The notes beneath the pieces were generated by a model. That model saw only the letters and a list, made by a program, of their open reading frames with translations. It had not been told where the DNA came from and made no database searches. A program made the position numbers and the translations under genes. Below are positions 9,312 through 17,976 of a stretch of DNA of 64,000 bases, one piece after another; positions within the stretch are counted from its first letter, which is position 1, and every line of letters begins with the position of its first letter. Source of the stretch: Pseudomonas rhodesiae (GTDB lineage: Bacteria; Pseudomonadota; Gammaproteobacteria; Pseudomonadales; Pseudomonadaceae). The DNA is taken from positions 1 to 64,000 of the forward strand of contig NZ_VFEU01000011.1 in NCBI RefSeq assembly GCF_007858255.1, given 5' to 3'.

Positions 9312-9419
9312 CAGCAAGTCCGCTCAGCACAAACACAGGTTCGGGTGTCGTTTCAGGAACCTTCGAGGCTGAGGGGGCTCACTTGTTGGGTCGCTCTTTT
9401 TTTGCTGAAAGGACTCCGC

Positions 9420-11159
9420 ATGCCTTCCACTCGGCCAGTGCTCCCTGAGCACGGCCCTATCAAACGCGAGCTGAGCCTGCGCGCCGTCGTCACCGGTACG
9501 CTGCTCGGTATCCTGCTCACGCCTTCCAATGTCTACGCCGGGCTGAAGATCGGCTGGTCGTTCAATATGTCAATCATTGCCCTGCTGGTCGGCTACGCGA
9601 TCTGGCAAGGCCTGGCCCGGCGTTCGTCCCAGGCGCTGCCGTGGACGTTGCATGAAAGCAATATCAACCAGACCGTCGCCTCGGCCGCCGCGTCGATCAT
9701 CTCCGGCGGGCTGGTGGCGCCGATTCCGGCCTATACCTTGCTGACCGGCAACCAGTTGGACGCGTTGCCGATGATCGCCTGGGTGTTCTCGGTGAGTTTT
9801 CTGGGGATCTGGATCGCCTGGTACCTGCGGCCCTCGTTGCTCAATGACAACGCGCTGAAATTTCCCGAAGGCATGGCCACCCTGGAAACCCTGCTGCACA
9901 TCTACAACCATGGCCGCGAAGCCGCGACGCGCTTGAAAGTGCTGCTGGGCGCTGCGTTGCTGTCCGGGCTGGTCAAATGGGTGGACACGTTTCTATGGAG
10001 CCTGCCGCGCTGGTCGCCGAGCGCCCACTTGGAGCGCCTGACCTTCAGCGCCGACCCATCGCTGTTGCTGGTGGGGTTTGGCGGCATCATCGGCATCCGC
10101 GTCGGCCTGACCCTGTTGCTCGGTGCCGTGCTCGCCTGGGGTGGGCTTGCGCCATGGCTGCTTGCCGAAGGCTTGGTGATCGTGCCCGCCGGTAGCACCG
10201 GCCCGCAGTTTGCCGCGCTGGTGGAATGGCTGTTGTGGCCGGGCGTGAGCCTGATGGTGTGTTCGACCTTGGCGTCCCTGGCCATTCGGTTGTGGGCGCT
10301 ATATGCGTCCAGCCGCTCTACCGGGGCGCAGGCTTGGCGTGTGCCCAAGCCCGGTCCGGCCGCTGGATTCGTGCTGGCGATTGCCTTGGTGGTCAGCCTG
10401 CAGGCGCTGTTGTTCGGCATCAACCTGTGGATGGCGCTGCTGACCATTCCGTTGGCGATCTGCCTGGCCGCGGTGGCCGCGCGCGTGGTGGGCGCCACGG
10501 GTATTCCGCCGATTGGCGCCATTGGGCAGTTGTCTCAGCTGAGTTTTGGCATCGTCGCGCCGGGCCAGGTGCCGATCAACCTGATGAGCGCTAACACCGC
10601 AGGCGGTTCAGCCGGGCAGTGCACCGACCTGATGAATGATTTCAAGGTGGGCAAGGCGATTGGCGCCACACCGCATAAACAGGTGATCGCGCAAATCCTG
10701 GGGGTTTTTATCGGTAGCATCGTCGGCGTATTCGCTTACCTGGCGCTGATCCCCGACCCACAAGCCATGTTGTTGACCGAGCAGTGGCCTGCTCCGGCCG
10801 TCGCCACCTGGAAAGCCGTGGCGCAAACCCTGACCCATGGGCTTGACTCGTTGTCGATCAGTATCCGCTGGGCGATTGGGTTGGGCGGCGTGATCGGGGT
10901 TCTGCTCGGCATTCTGGACAGCACCTTGCCCGCGCACCGTGCGCGTTACCTGCCCAGTGCCGCTGCGTTGGGCCTGGCATTTGTACTGCCGGCGTCGGTC
11001 TCGCTGATGATGGCCCTCGGCGCCGTGCTGACCTGGCTGGTGAGTTGCCGTTGGCCGAGCCTCACCGAGCGCTTTGCAATCACCGCTGCGGCGGGCTTGA
11101 TCGCCGGGGAGAGCATCACCGGGGTCGGCGCTTCGCTGTGGGCAATGGTCAACGGCTGA
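9420..11159 (+). CDS. OPT-family oligopeptide transporter
   Basis: This 579-residue polytopic inner-membrane protein belongs to the oligopeptide transporter (OPT/YSL) superfamily. The diagnostic N-terminal loop (TPSNVYAGLKIGWSFNMSI) is present, as are NQTVASAAASIISGG and the C-terminal SANTAGGSAGQCTDLMNDFKVG segment, which is characteristic of bacterial OPT proteins. Family members take up peptides or metal chelates by proton coupling; the substrate here is open. ATG 9420 is preceded by AAAGGA, which rules out the longer upstream reading frame. A perfect 7-bp inverted repeat ends the gene. Confidence 0.88.
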   Translation: MPSTRPVLPEHGPIKRELSLRAVVTGTLLGILLTPSNVYAGLKIGWSFNMSIIALLVGYAIWQGLARRSSQALPWTLHESNINQTVASAAASIISGGLVAPIPAYTLLTGNQLDALPMIAWVFSVSFLGIWIAWYLRPSLLNDNALKFPEGMATLETLLHIYNHGREAATRLKVLLGAALLSGLVKWVDTFLWSLPRWSPSAHLERLTFSADPSLLLVGFGGIIGIRVGLTLLLGAVLAWGGLAPWLLAEGLVIVPAGSTGPQFAALVEWLLWPGVSLMVCSTLASLAIRLWALYASSRSTGAQAWRVPKPGPAAGFVLAIALVVSLQALLFGINLWMALLTIPLAICLAAVAARVVGATGIPPIGAIGQLSQLSFGIVAPGQVPINLMSANTAGGSAGQCTDLMNDFKVGKAIGATPHKQVIAQILGVFIGSIVGVFAYLALIPDPQAMLLTEQWPAPAVATWKAVAQTLTHGLDSLSISIRWAIGLGGVIGVLLGILDSTLPAHRARYLPSAAALGLAFVLPASVSLMMALGAVLTWLVSCRWPSLTERFAITAAAGLIAGESITGVGASLWAMVNG

Positions 11160-11168
11160 GGTCGATAC

Positions 11169-11188
11169 GGCTCGGCCTGCACCGAGCC
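11169..11188. terminator. Inverted repeat between convergent genes
   Basis: GGCTCGG (11169-11175) and CCGAGCC (11182-11188) are a perfect stem with a six-base loop, placed between the OPT gene and the convergent hotdog gene. The T-run is weak, so termination is likely but not certain. Confidence 0.5.
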
Positions 11189-11200
11189 GTTCTATGCGCC

Positions 11201-11641
11201 TCAGGCGATCTTCACGTTCATGGTGATGTTCGCGGTGAATACCTTCACACCGGCCTCATCGAAAATATCCACCGGCACGACCTTGTCGCCAGCAGTTTGC
11301 CAATCGATCCCCTCACCTTGAGCGACGGCGCGGATGTTCGACTTGGCCTTGGCCAGGTATTCCACAGTCATGCCCTTGGGAATCCACTTGGCGCCGGCGG
11401 GGATGGATACGTCGGTCATCATGCCGCCGGCCAATTCGGCGGCGTTGCACAGCGCGATCGCGTGGACCGAGGCCAGATGGTTGGTGATTTCCTTACGAAA
11501 CGGCACGTTGACCACCGCGTGGCCGGGACGCAGCTCGCTGATTTCTGGGGTGATGGTGCTGAAGTACGGCGCCATCTGACACGCCAGGTTGCTGAATGCC
11601 GACGGGCCGACGCTGTTGAACATGCTGAGAGCCTGACTCAT
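11201..11641 (-). CDS. DUF4442-type hotdog-fold protein
   Basis: This 146-residue protein has the features of a DUF4442/PaaI-like hotdog fold: FRKEITNHLASVHAIALCNAAELAGGM contains the conserved N-H-x-x-S-x-H helix start typical of these thioesterase-like proteins (check NHLASVH). It may act on an acyl-CoA, but no substrate can be assigned. The start is supported by AGGAGG upstream. It diverges from a TetR regulator, and two near-identical palindromes lie between them, so it is likely the target gene of that regulator. Confidence 0.75.
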   Translation of the reverse strand: MSQALSMFNSVGPSAFSNLACQMAPYFSTITPEISELRPGHAVVNVPFRKEITNHLASVHAIALCNAAELAGGMMTDVSIPAGAKWIPKGMTVEYLAKAKSNIRAVAQGEGIDWQTAGDKVVPVDIFDEAGVKVFTANITMNVKIA

Positions 11642-11665
11642 GGAACGATCCTCCTGATGGGTTAG

Positions 11666-11698
11666 CAGAATAATATTCTGTAACAGAACAATATTCCG
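11666..11698. promoter_or_regulatory. Tandem TetR-type operator palindromes
   Basis: CAGAATAATATTCTG (11666-11680) is a perfect 7+1+7 palindrome. A second, weaker copy CAGAACAATATTCCG lies at 11684-11698. They lie in the intergenic region between the hotdog gene and the divergent TetR gene, and probably bind that regulator to control both. Confidence 0.7.
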
Positions 11699-11720
11699 TT
11701 TAATTCAGGGATGTCAAGCC

Positions 11721-12410
11721 GTGCCTTCTCTCGCGGCCGCTGTACCTTTAGACTCCGCACATTTGGCGAGCCTCTTCATGCAAGCACCCGATCTGATCGA
11801 GCGCGCCGTTCCCGGCCGGCGCAGTGAGCTTAAGCGCGGCATCTTGCGCCAGGCCCTGACCTGCTTTAACGAGGCGGGGATCGAAGCGACCACTATCGAA
11901 ACCATCCGCGCCCGCTGTGACACCAGCGTGGGCGCGATCTATCACCATTTCGGCAACAAAGAAGGCATCGTCGCCGCGCTGTTTTTTGCTGCGCTGGACG
12001 ACCAGGGCGCACTGCGCGACCAGCACTTGAGCAACGCCCACACGGCCGAGCAGGGCGTGGCGGCGTTGGTGCGCAGTTACGTTGAATGGGTGGATGCCGA
12101 ACCGGACTGGGCGCGCTTTGTGTTCCAAGGTCGCTTTGCCGTGGCCAACGGCCCGTTCAAGGAGGAATTGCTCAGCCGCAATCAGCAACGCAACCGACAA
12201 CTGAGCGAATGGATGACCGGCGAAGGTCGCCGCGAAGCGTTCAGCCATATTCCTGCTGAGCTGCTGCCATCGCTGATCATCGGCGCGGCGGAAAGCTATG
12301 CGCGGGCCTGGTTGTCCGGGCGCGTCAAGCACAGCCCCACGGCCTATGCCGACCTGCTGGCGCAGGCGGCCTGGGCATCGATCATGCACAAGTCTCATTC
12401 AGACGGTTGA
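11721..12410 (+). CDS. TetR-family transcriptional regulator
   Basis: This regulator has an N-terminal helix-turn-helix: ILRQALTCFNEAGIEATTIETIR followed by CDTSVGAIYHHFGNKEGI, the classic TetR signature with the recognition helix at VGAIYHHF. The rest is an all-helical ligand-binding domain. The start is uncertain: GTG 11721 gives 229 residues; ATG 11778 (MQAPDLIERAVP) gives 210 and a more usual N-terminus. Divergent to the DUF4442 gene with paired palindromes between them, which suggests autoregulation and repression of that gene. The ligand is unknown. Confidence 0.85.
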   Translation: MPSLAAAVPLDSAHLASLFMQAPDLIERAVPGRRSELKRGILRQALTCFNEAGIEATTIETIRARCDTSVGAIYHHFGNKEGIVAALFFAALDDQGALRDQHLSNAHTAEQGVAALVRSYVEWVDAEPDWARFVFQGRFAVANGPFKEELLSRNQQRNRQLSEWMTGEGRREAFSHIPAELLPSLIIGAAESYARAWLSGRVKHSPTAYADLLAQAAWASIMHKSHSDG

Positions 12411-12476
12411 TGCACGGCACTCGGCCGCATTGGCGTAGTCTGTTGCTACACACCTACTGTCGCCCGCGGAGTTTGC

Positions 12477-13103
12477 ATGATCACTGTCCACCATCTGAAC
12501 AACTCGCGCTCCCAGCGCATCCTGTGGCTACTGGAAGAACTGGGCTTGCCCTACGAGATCAAGCGTTACCAGCGCGACCCCAAAACCAACCTCGCGCCGC
12601 CTGAACTCAAGGCGGTCCACCCACTGGGCAAGTCCCCGGTGATCGAGGACGGCCCCCATGTGGTGATCGAGTCCGGCGCCATCGTCGACTACCTGATCCG
12701 CCGCCACGGCCAGGGCCGCTTGCAGCCCGATCCGGCCAGCGCCACCTATGACGAATACGTGCAATGGCTGCATTTCGCCGAAGGCTCGGCGATGCTGCCG
12801 TTGATGCTTAACCTGTATGTCGGCCGCCTGGGCGACGCCGGCGCGCCGTTGCATCCGCGTATCGAATCGGAACTGGCCAACTACCTGGGTTACCTCAACG
12901 ACGTGCTGGCGCGCACCCCGTACCTGGTGGGTGAAGCCATCAGCGGCGCGGATATCCAGATGAGTTTTATCGGCGAAATCGCCCAGGCCCAAGGCAAATT
13001 ACAGGCTTACCCGCATCTGGCGGCGTGGCTGCAACGCCTGCAAGCGCGCCCGGCCTACCGCAAAGCGGTGGAGCAGGGCGGCGAGTACGCGTTCGCCAAA
13101 TGA
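12477..13103 (+). CDS. Glutathione S-transferase
   Basis: This 208-residue cytoplasmic GST has an N-terminal thioredoxin-like domain (1-80) with NNSRSQRILWLLEELGLPY, in which a serine is the likely glutathione-activating residue, and the cis-Pro/glutathione-contact motif HPLGKSPVIED plus ESGAIVDYL. A helical C-terminal domain follows (90-200). It conjugates glutathione to electrophiles or acts as a peroxidase; the substrate is not predictable. GGAG lies seven bases before ATG 12477. It starts 66 bp after the TetR gene and may be read from the same promoter. Confidence 0.88.
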   Translation: MITVHHLNNSRSQRILWLLEELGLPYEIKRYQRDPKTNLAPPELKAVHPLGKSPVIEDGPHVVIESGAIVDYLIRRHGQGRLQPDPASATYDEYVQWLHFAEGSAMLPLMLNLYVGRLGDAGAPLHPRIESELANYLGYLNDVLARTPYLVGEAISGADIQMSFIGEIAQAQGKLQAYPHLAAWLQRLQARPAYRKAVEQGGEYAFAK

Positions 13104-13139
13104 CCGTGTGATGCAGGCGGCATTGTCGGCGAGGAATGT

Positions 13140-13520
13140 TCAGATCCACACATCATTCGTCGCCGTGCGATCGCCGCCTTCATGCCCGGTGTTCAACACG
13201 CCACGCGGCTCGATCATCAGCAACCGGGCTTCGCCCTCCGCAGCCGTGCGGTGCTGCATGCCCCGCGGCACCACATACAGCTCACCTGGCGCCACATACA
13301 CCGGCCCGTCCGGCAGATCGATGCGCAAGGTGCCTTCGAGCACCAGGAACGCTTCGTCGGTTTCCGGGTGGGCATGCCAGATGAACTCACCTTCAATGCG
13401 CACCACTTTGAACTGGTAGTCGTTCATTTGCGCAACGACCCTGGGGCTCCACTGTTCAGGGATAAGCGAAGCTTTGTGAGCGAGGTTGATCGGTTGTGCG
13501 GTGGGGGTTGCCTGAGCCAT
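13140..13520 (-). CDS. Single-domain cupin protein
   Basis: This ~126-residue cupin has motif 1 in FIWHAHPETDEAFLVLEG (metal ligands H, H, E) and motif 2 in GELYVVPRGMQHRTAAEG (final His). Such small cupins bind a divalent metal and may be isomerases, dioxygenases or sensors; no reaction can be assigned. I place the start at the second ATG (13520), which gives the N-terminus MAQATPTAQ, because GAGA lies upstream; the first ATG at 13538 lacks a ribosome site. It stands alone between convergent neighbours. Confidence 0.8.
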   Translation of the reverse strand: MAQATPTAQPINLAHKASLIPEQWSPRVVAQMNDYQFKVVRIEGEFIWHAHPETDEAFLVLEGTLRIDLPDGPVYVAPGELYVVPRGMQHRTAAEGEARLLMIEPRGVLNTGHEGGDRTATNDVWI

Positions 13521-13596
13521 CACGAAGTCTCTGATCATTTATAGGATGACCAGACTATCGACGCGACAGCCACACGGGCTTGCACGATTGTGCGCG

Positions 13597-15360
13597 TCAG
13601 CGCACCCGCGTACGGCTCTGCACCGCAAGGTCCAGGGCCTTTTGCATGTCCAGGCGGGCCGAGCGTCCTACGTCTTTGTCGTCAAGCCGGTAGTTGCGCT
13701 CCGAGGGCAGGATTGGCGCGGTGAGGTCTTGGGCGTCGCTGCGTTCGAAATCATGCTGATCACCGATAGTCATGGCGCTACGGCGCAGCAGCATGCGCAG
13801 TTGCTCGGGCTGCAACTGCGGGTTGATCGACAGCATCGCCGCCGCGAGGCCCGCCACCATTGGCGTCGCGTACGAGGTGCCGCAATGCACGGCGCCTTGT
13901 TCGTCGGCCCCCGGCGTCGAGGCGTGGGTGCAGGCTGCGGCGGTGATGTCCACGCGCATATCCACGTTCGATGAGCTGCGGGTGACCGCATAGCCTGGAT
14001 CATCCACCCCCACGTCAGTGCGTTCGCTGCGCTGGTGCCCGCCCACCACCAACAGTTGCTCGGTGATAAACGAGGAGGGCAGGCGATAGTCATCGGTGCC
14101 GGAGAATGCCGAGCCATTCCCTGCGGAATTCACCACGATCACGTCGGGATGCTCCTTGCGCAGCCACAGGAAGAATTCCTCCAGCAGTTCCTCGTAGCCG
14201 CTCATGGCGATGCCCGAGCGCACCAGGGAATCGACCTCCTTGCCGTTGACGTCTTGAGTGCCGACGCGATGGATACCCCAGCTCCAGTTCAGCACTCGCA
14301 CGCCGTCCTCCACCAGGTTGACCGAAGCGGCGATGTTGGCGGTGATGCCGGCGTCGGAGTTGCGGTCAACGATGACCTCGAAGCCGCCGCTGGCCTTATC
14401 CAGACCGCTCAGCAAGCCCCGGTTGCCGCCCTTGTCCCAGCGCGCCGCGAGGATGCCGGTGACGGTAGTGCCATGGCTGTCGGGCTTGGAGGTGTCGCGA
14501 GCGTACACGCAGGTGCGCTTGCCCGTGCATGCGCCGAGGTCGTCGGCGAAGTCCGCGGTGTCGAAATCCACGCCGCGTTCGATGACGCCGATGCGAATCG
14601 GTTGTAGCGTGATCGGTGTGTGGTGCCCAGGGATGCGCCGCTGATAGTAGGCCACCGCGTCGAGAAAACGGTTGGCGGCCCACTCGTCGGAGTCCGGCGC
14701 AGGTTTGTTCGGCGTGGCCTGTGGCGCGGCCTGCTCCTGTTCTTCAGCGCCCGACTCTTCGATCACCACCGCATCTACCCCGGTCTCGCTGCCCAGGCGC
14801 AGCACCAGCGCGTCACGCTGCATCAGGTCTTTGGCGGGCAAACGTAGCTGGTAGACATTCAGCGGCGCAATGGCACCGACCACCGTCGCCCCGTATTTGC
14901 GGGCCAGGCGCTCGGCTTCCTGGCGGCCGTTCTGGTCTTCCTCGATCAGCACGCTGACCAGGTCCACATAGGTGGTCAGGCCGTCCATGTTCTTTGCCAC
15001 TTCATCCGCTCGGGCGGCCACTACATGGCTGTGGCGCAGAGTTAGCCATGCCGCGTTACTGGTGCGCGGGCCGTCCTCCAGCCATAACGGGCCGCTCTGG
15101 TAGTGGGTGCTGTCGAGGCGCAGGCGCAGGGTGTTGCCGTCACGCACAACGGCTGGCGCGGGCAGGGCCTTACCAGCCAGTTTCAACTGCGGCGAGGCAG
15201 CGCCCAGCCCGCGAACGCTGAGGCACCAGTCCTGCTCGTGGTTTTCCAGCAGGTCGCCGCAGCGCTTGAGGTTTTCCAGGCGCAGGGGCTCCTGGGCACA
15301 GGCGGCTGCGCTGGCGGCCAATGTGAAGAGGGTTGCGAGGGCGGAGGATTTGAAAGGCAT
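13597..15360 (-). CDS. Secreted S8 subtilase-like peptidase, catalytic Asp replaced by Glu
   Basis: This 587-residue protein starts with a Sec signal peptide (MPFKSSALATLFTLAASAAACA), then has a ~240-residue N-terminal region and a C-terminal peptidase S8 domain. The catalytic His (SHGTTVTG, His296), the oxyanion Asn (VVNSAGNGS) and the nucleophile Ser (GTSYATPMVAG, Ser496) are in place. At the Asp position the sequence is IGVIERGVDFD: the usual IDTG/IDSG Asp is Glu261. The protein may be a weakened or specialised protease, or a pseudoenzyme. It is exported; whether it stays in the periplasm is not clear. The start was chosen for the signal peptide. Confidence 0.82.
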   Translation of the reverse strand: MPFKSSALATLFTLAASAAACAQEPLRLENLKRCGDLLENHEQDWCLSVRGLGAASPQLKLAGKALPAPAVVRDGNTLRLRLDSTHYQSGPLWLEDGPRTSNAAWLTLRHSHVVAARADEVAKNMDGLTTYVDLVSVLIEEDQNGRQEAERLARKYGATVVGAIAPLNVYQLRLPAKDLMQRDALVLRLGSETGVDAVVIEESGAEEQEQAAPQATPNKPAPDSDEWAANRFLDAVAYYQRRIPGHHTPITLQPIRIGVIERGVDFDTADFADDLGACTGKRTCVYARDTSKPDSHGTTVTGILAARWDKGGNRGLLSGLDKASGGFEVIVDRNSDAGITANIAASVNLVEDGVRVLNWSWGIHRVGTQDVNGKEVDSLVRSGIAMSGYEELLEEFFLWLRKEHPDVIVVNSAGNGSAFSGTDDYRLPSSFITEQLLVVGGHQRSERTDVGVDDPGYAVTRSSSNVDMRVDITAAACTHASTPGADEQGAVHCGTSYATPMVAGLAAAMLSINPQLQPEQLRMLLRRSAMTIGDQHDFERSDAQDLTAPILPSERNYRLDDKDVGRSARLDMQKALDLAVQSRTRVR

Positions 15361-15485
15361 GGGCCAGGTTCTTTGCCGGGAGGTGTTGTTCCGACTACGG
15401 CAAGGTGTGCCGCGTTCCAAGACTTTGAACTCCTGCGGCGCCGCTTGGCTCCTATTTCGTAAGGTTCTGCACCAGGGATGTCGCG

Positions 15486-16946
15486 ATGACCGATCTACAC
15501 CTGCCCGCCGGTAAGCCCGGCACCGTCTTTGAAACCGACCTGCCGGCGCGCCTCGACCGCTTGCCCTGGGGGCGCTTTCACACCTTGCTGGTGTTCGCGC
15601 TGGGGATCACCTGGTTGCTCGACGGCCTGGAGGTGACCTTGGCCGGCTCAGTGTCCGGCGCCCTGAAGGCCAGCCCCGAACTGCGCATGAGCAATTTCGA
15701 TATTGGCCTGGCCGGCGGCGTGTACATCGCTGGCGCCGTGCTCGGGGCGCTGTTGTTCGGCTGGCTTACCGATCGCCTGGGGCGACGCAAACTGTTTTTC
15801 ATCACCTTGTGGCTGTACATCGGCGCCACGGCGGCCACCGCGTTTTCATTCAGCCTGGAGAGCTTTTTGCTGTTTCGCTTTCTCACCGGCATGGGCATCG
15901 GCGGCGAGTACACCGCGATCAATTCGACCATTCAGGAGTTCACCCCGGCGCGTTATCGCGGCTGGGTCGACCTCACCATCAATGGCACCTTCTGGCTGGG
16001 GGCGGCGCTCGGTGCGGGCGGGGCCATTGTGTTGCTCGACCCCAACGTGGTCGGCGGCGATCTCGGCTGGCGCCTGTGTTTCGGCATCGGTGCAGCCCTG
16101 GGTCTGATCATTCTGGTGATGCGCCTGTGGCTGCCGGAAAGCCCACGCTGGTTGCTGATTCACGGCCGGCACGACGAAGCCCGGCGCATCGTCGAAGGTA
16201 TCGAAGCCCGCCTGCGCGACCAGGGCCACACACTGCCGGCGGTCAACAGCCCGGCTTTGCGGTTACACCCCCGCGATCACACGCCCTTGGGTGAAATCTT
16301 TTACACCCTGTTCGTCAGCTTTCGCCGCCGGGCGCTGGTGGGCATGACCCTGCTCACCGCCCAGGCGTTTTTCTACAATGCGATCTTCTTCACCTACGCG
16401 CTGGTCTTGACTGACTTCTACCAAGTGCCCGCCGAACAGGTTGGCTGGTATGTGCTGCCGTTGGCCCTGGGCAATTTCTGTGGGCCGCTGCTGTTGGGGC
16501 GGCTATTCGACGTGATTGGCCGGCGCGTGATGATCAGCCTCACCTATGCGGTGTCTGGCGTGTTGCTGGCCCTGAGCGGTTACGCCTTTGCGCAAGGCTG
16601 GTTCGATGTGACCCAGCAAGCCATAGCGTGGATGGTGATCTTCTTCTTCGCCTCGGCTGCGGCCAGCTCGGCCTACCTGACCGTTGCCGAAACCTTTCCC
16701 CTGGAAATTCGCGCGTTGGCCATCGCGGTGTTTTATGCCTTCGGTACTGGGCTGGGCGGGATTATCGGGCCGACCCTGTTCGGGCAACTGATCCAGACAC
16801 AGCAGCGTGGCAGCCTGTTGATCGGCTATCTGATCGGCGCCGCATTGATGTGCGGCGCGGCGCTGGTGCAGGCGATCTGGGGCGTGGCGGCGGAACGGCA
16901 AGCATTGGAAAGCGTGGCCAGGCCGTTGTCACAGGCCAAGGATTGA
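15486..16946 (+). CDS. MFS transporter, sugar/aromatic-acid porter type
   Basis: This 486-residue inner-membrane transporter has 12 predicted helices, the loop 2-3 motif GWLTDRLGRRKLF, the post-TM6 motif PESPRWLL and the loop 8-9 motif GRLFDVIGRR, which place it in the sugar porter/metabolite:H+ symporter branch. TM1 contains WLLDGLEVTLAG; the aspartate resembles the DGxD region of aromatic-acid porters. The substrate is unknown. Its last 121 bp overlap, in antisense, the end of the DUF6691 gene on the other strand. Confidence 0.85.
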   Translation: MTDLHLPAGKPGTVFETDLPARLDRLPWGRFHTLLVFALGITWLLDGLEVTLAGSVSGALKASPELRMSNFDIGLAGGVYIAGAVLGALLFGWLTDRLGRRKLFFITLWLYIGATAATAFSFSLESFLLFRFLTGMGIGGEYTAINSTIQEFTPARYRGWVDLTINGTFWLGAALGAGGAIVLLDPNVVGGDLGWRLCFGIGAALGLIILVMRLWLPESPRWLLIHGRHDEARRIVEGIEARLRDQGHTLPAVNSPALRLHPRDHTPLGEIFYTLFVSFRRRALVGMTLLTAQAFFYNAIFFTYALVLTDFYQVPAEQVGWYVLPLALGNFCGPLLLGRLFDVIGRRVMISLTYAVSGVLLALSGYAFAQGWFDVTQQAIAWMVIFFFASAAASSAYLTVAETFPLEIRALAIAVFYAFGTGLGGIIGPTLFGQLIQTQQRGSLLIGYLIGAALMCGAALVQAIWGVAAERQALESVARPLSQAKD

Positions 16947-17380
16947 AGCGCGGCGGGCGAGTCAACGCCGCCGGCGCGATTCAAGCCCTTCGAATATTCC
17001 CATGCCCACCAGATGGCGAGTACGAACACTAGCACCTGCCACTGCCCCGTCAGCACCAGCGCTATCGCCGGCCCGGGGCACAAGCCGGCAATCGCCCAGC
17101 CCATGCCGAACAGTAGGCTGCCCAGCACCAGGCGTTTGTCGATGCGGCTCTGCGTGGGCATCTGCATCGGCGCGCCCAGCAACGATACGTTGCGCCGTCG
17201 GGCGAAGTAGAACAGTACGCCGCTGACCATCAGCGCACCGCCCATCACCCATGCCAGCGAAGGGTCCCATTCGCCTGCGAGATCCAGAAACCCCATGACT
17301 TTGGCGGGATTGGTCATGCCGCTCAGGTACAGCCCCATGCCGAAGATCAGGCCAGCCAGTAACGCCGTTAGTCGACGCAT
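16826..17380 (-). CDS. YeeE/YedE-family membrane protein (DUF6691), extended C-terminus
   Basis: This 184-residue protein carries four hydrophobic segments and the YeeE/YedE signatures GLYLSGMTNPAKVMGFLD and GWAIAGLCPGPAI. The family is linked to transport of thiosulfate or other sulfur species. Residues 1-140 correspond to the usual length; the last ~40 residues (from SPAALQSL) are low in hydrophobicity and lie antisense to the final codons of the neighbouring MFS gene, which suggests loss of the ancestral stop. ATG 17380 lies two bases after the stop of the upstream YeeE gene, so translation is probably coupled. Confidence 0.8.
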   Translation of the reverse strand: MRRLTALLAGLIFGMGLYLSGMTNPAKVMGFLDLAGEWDPSLAWVMGGALMVSGVLFYFARRRNVSLLGAPMQMPTQSRIDKRLVLGSLLFGMGWAIAGLCPGPAIALVLTGQWQVLVFVLAIWWAWEYSKGLNRAGGVDSPAALQSLACDNGLATLSNACRSAATPQIACTSAAPHINAAPIR

Positions 17381-17382
17381 GT

Positions 17383-17814
17383 TCAAACCCCCAGCCAATG
17401 GCGGATCACATAGACCCCGACAAAGCCGCTGCCCATAAAACACCCCACCGCCACCATCGACCGTGGCGACAACCGCGACAGCCCGCAGATCCCGTGCCCG
17501 CTGGTACAACCGGCGCCATAGCGCGTGCCGATCCCTACCATCAACCCTGCCGCCACCAACCCAAAATCGCCGACCGGAAACGACGAAGCCGGCAGTTCAC
17601 TGAACAGCGACCACAGCCATGGAGAGACCAGCAGGCCGGTCAAGAACAGCGCTTTCTCGCCACGGCCCTCGCCATGGCGTGACAGCAGGCTGCCCAACAA
17701 CCCGCTGATACCGGCGATGCGGCCGTTAAACAGAATGAACAGCCCGGCCGATAACCCAATAAGGGCACCGCCGAGCAGGGAGGACCAAGGGGTGAAATCT
17801 GGGGAGAGGGTCAT
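17383..17814 (-). CDS. YeeE/YedE-family membrane protein
   Basis: This 143-residue membrane protein of the YeeE/YedE (sulf_transp) family has the motif GARYGAGCTSGHGICGLSRLS, shown here in part as GAGCTSGHGICG, the conserved Cys-containing hairpin thought to relay thiosulfate sulfur. Together with the following DUF6691 half-protein it makes one transporter-like unit, because full-length YeeE corresponds to the two halves. Often such pairs are found near beta-lactamase-like persulfide dioxygenases, but none is adjacent here. Confidence 0.85.
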   Translation of the reverse strand: MTLSPDFTPWSSLLGGALIGLSAGLFILFNGRIAGISGLLGSLLSRHGEGRGEKALFLTGLLVSPWLWSLFSELPASSFPVGDFGLVAAGLMVGIGTRYGAGCTSGHGICGLSRLSPRSMVAVGCFMGSGFVGVYVIRHWLGV

Positions 17815-17976
17815 GGGGTAGGACCAGTGGGGGGAGGGTGATGTACCGCTAGCATAGTTTGGATGCTTGAGCCTGTGAAAGCTGGCTTTCGGTCGCGTCC
17901 TTGAGACGTCGCCAGCAAATGGGACCCTCGCGATGACGGCGCATCAGCCCCCGGCCTCAAGCGCAGCGCCGTAGGT

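Noticed and set aside
9358..9384. Second hrp-box-like GGAACC
   Set aside because: The CCAC half is missing at 15-16 bases.
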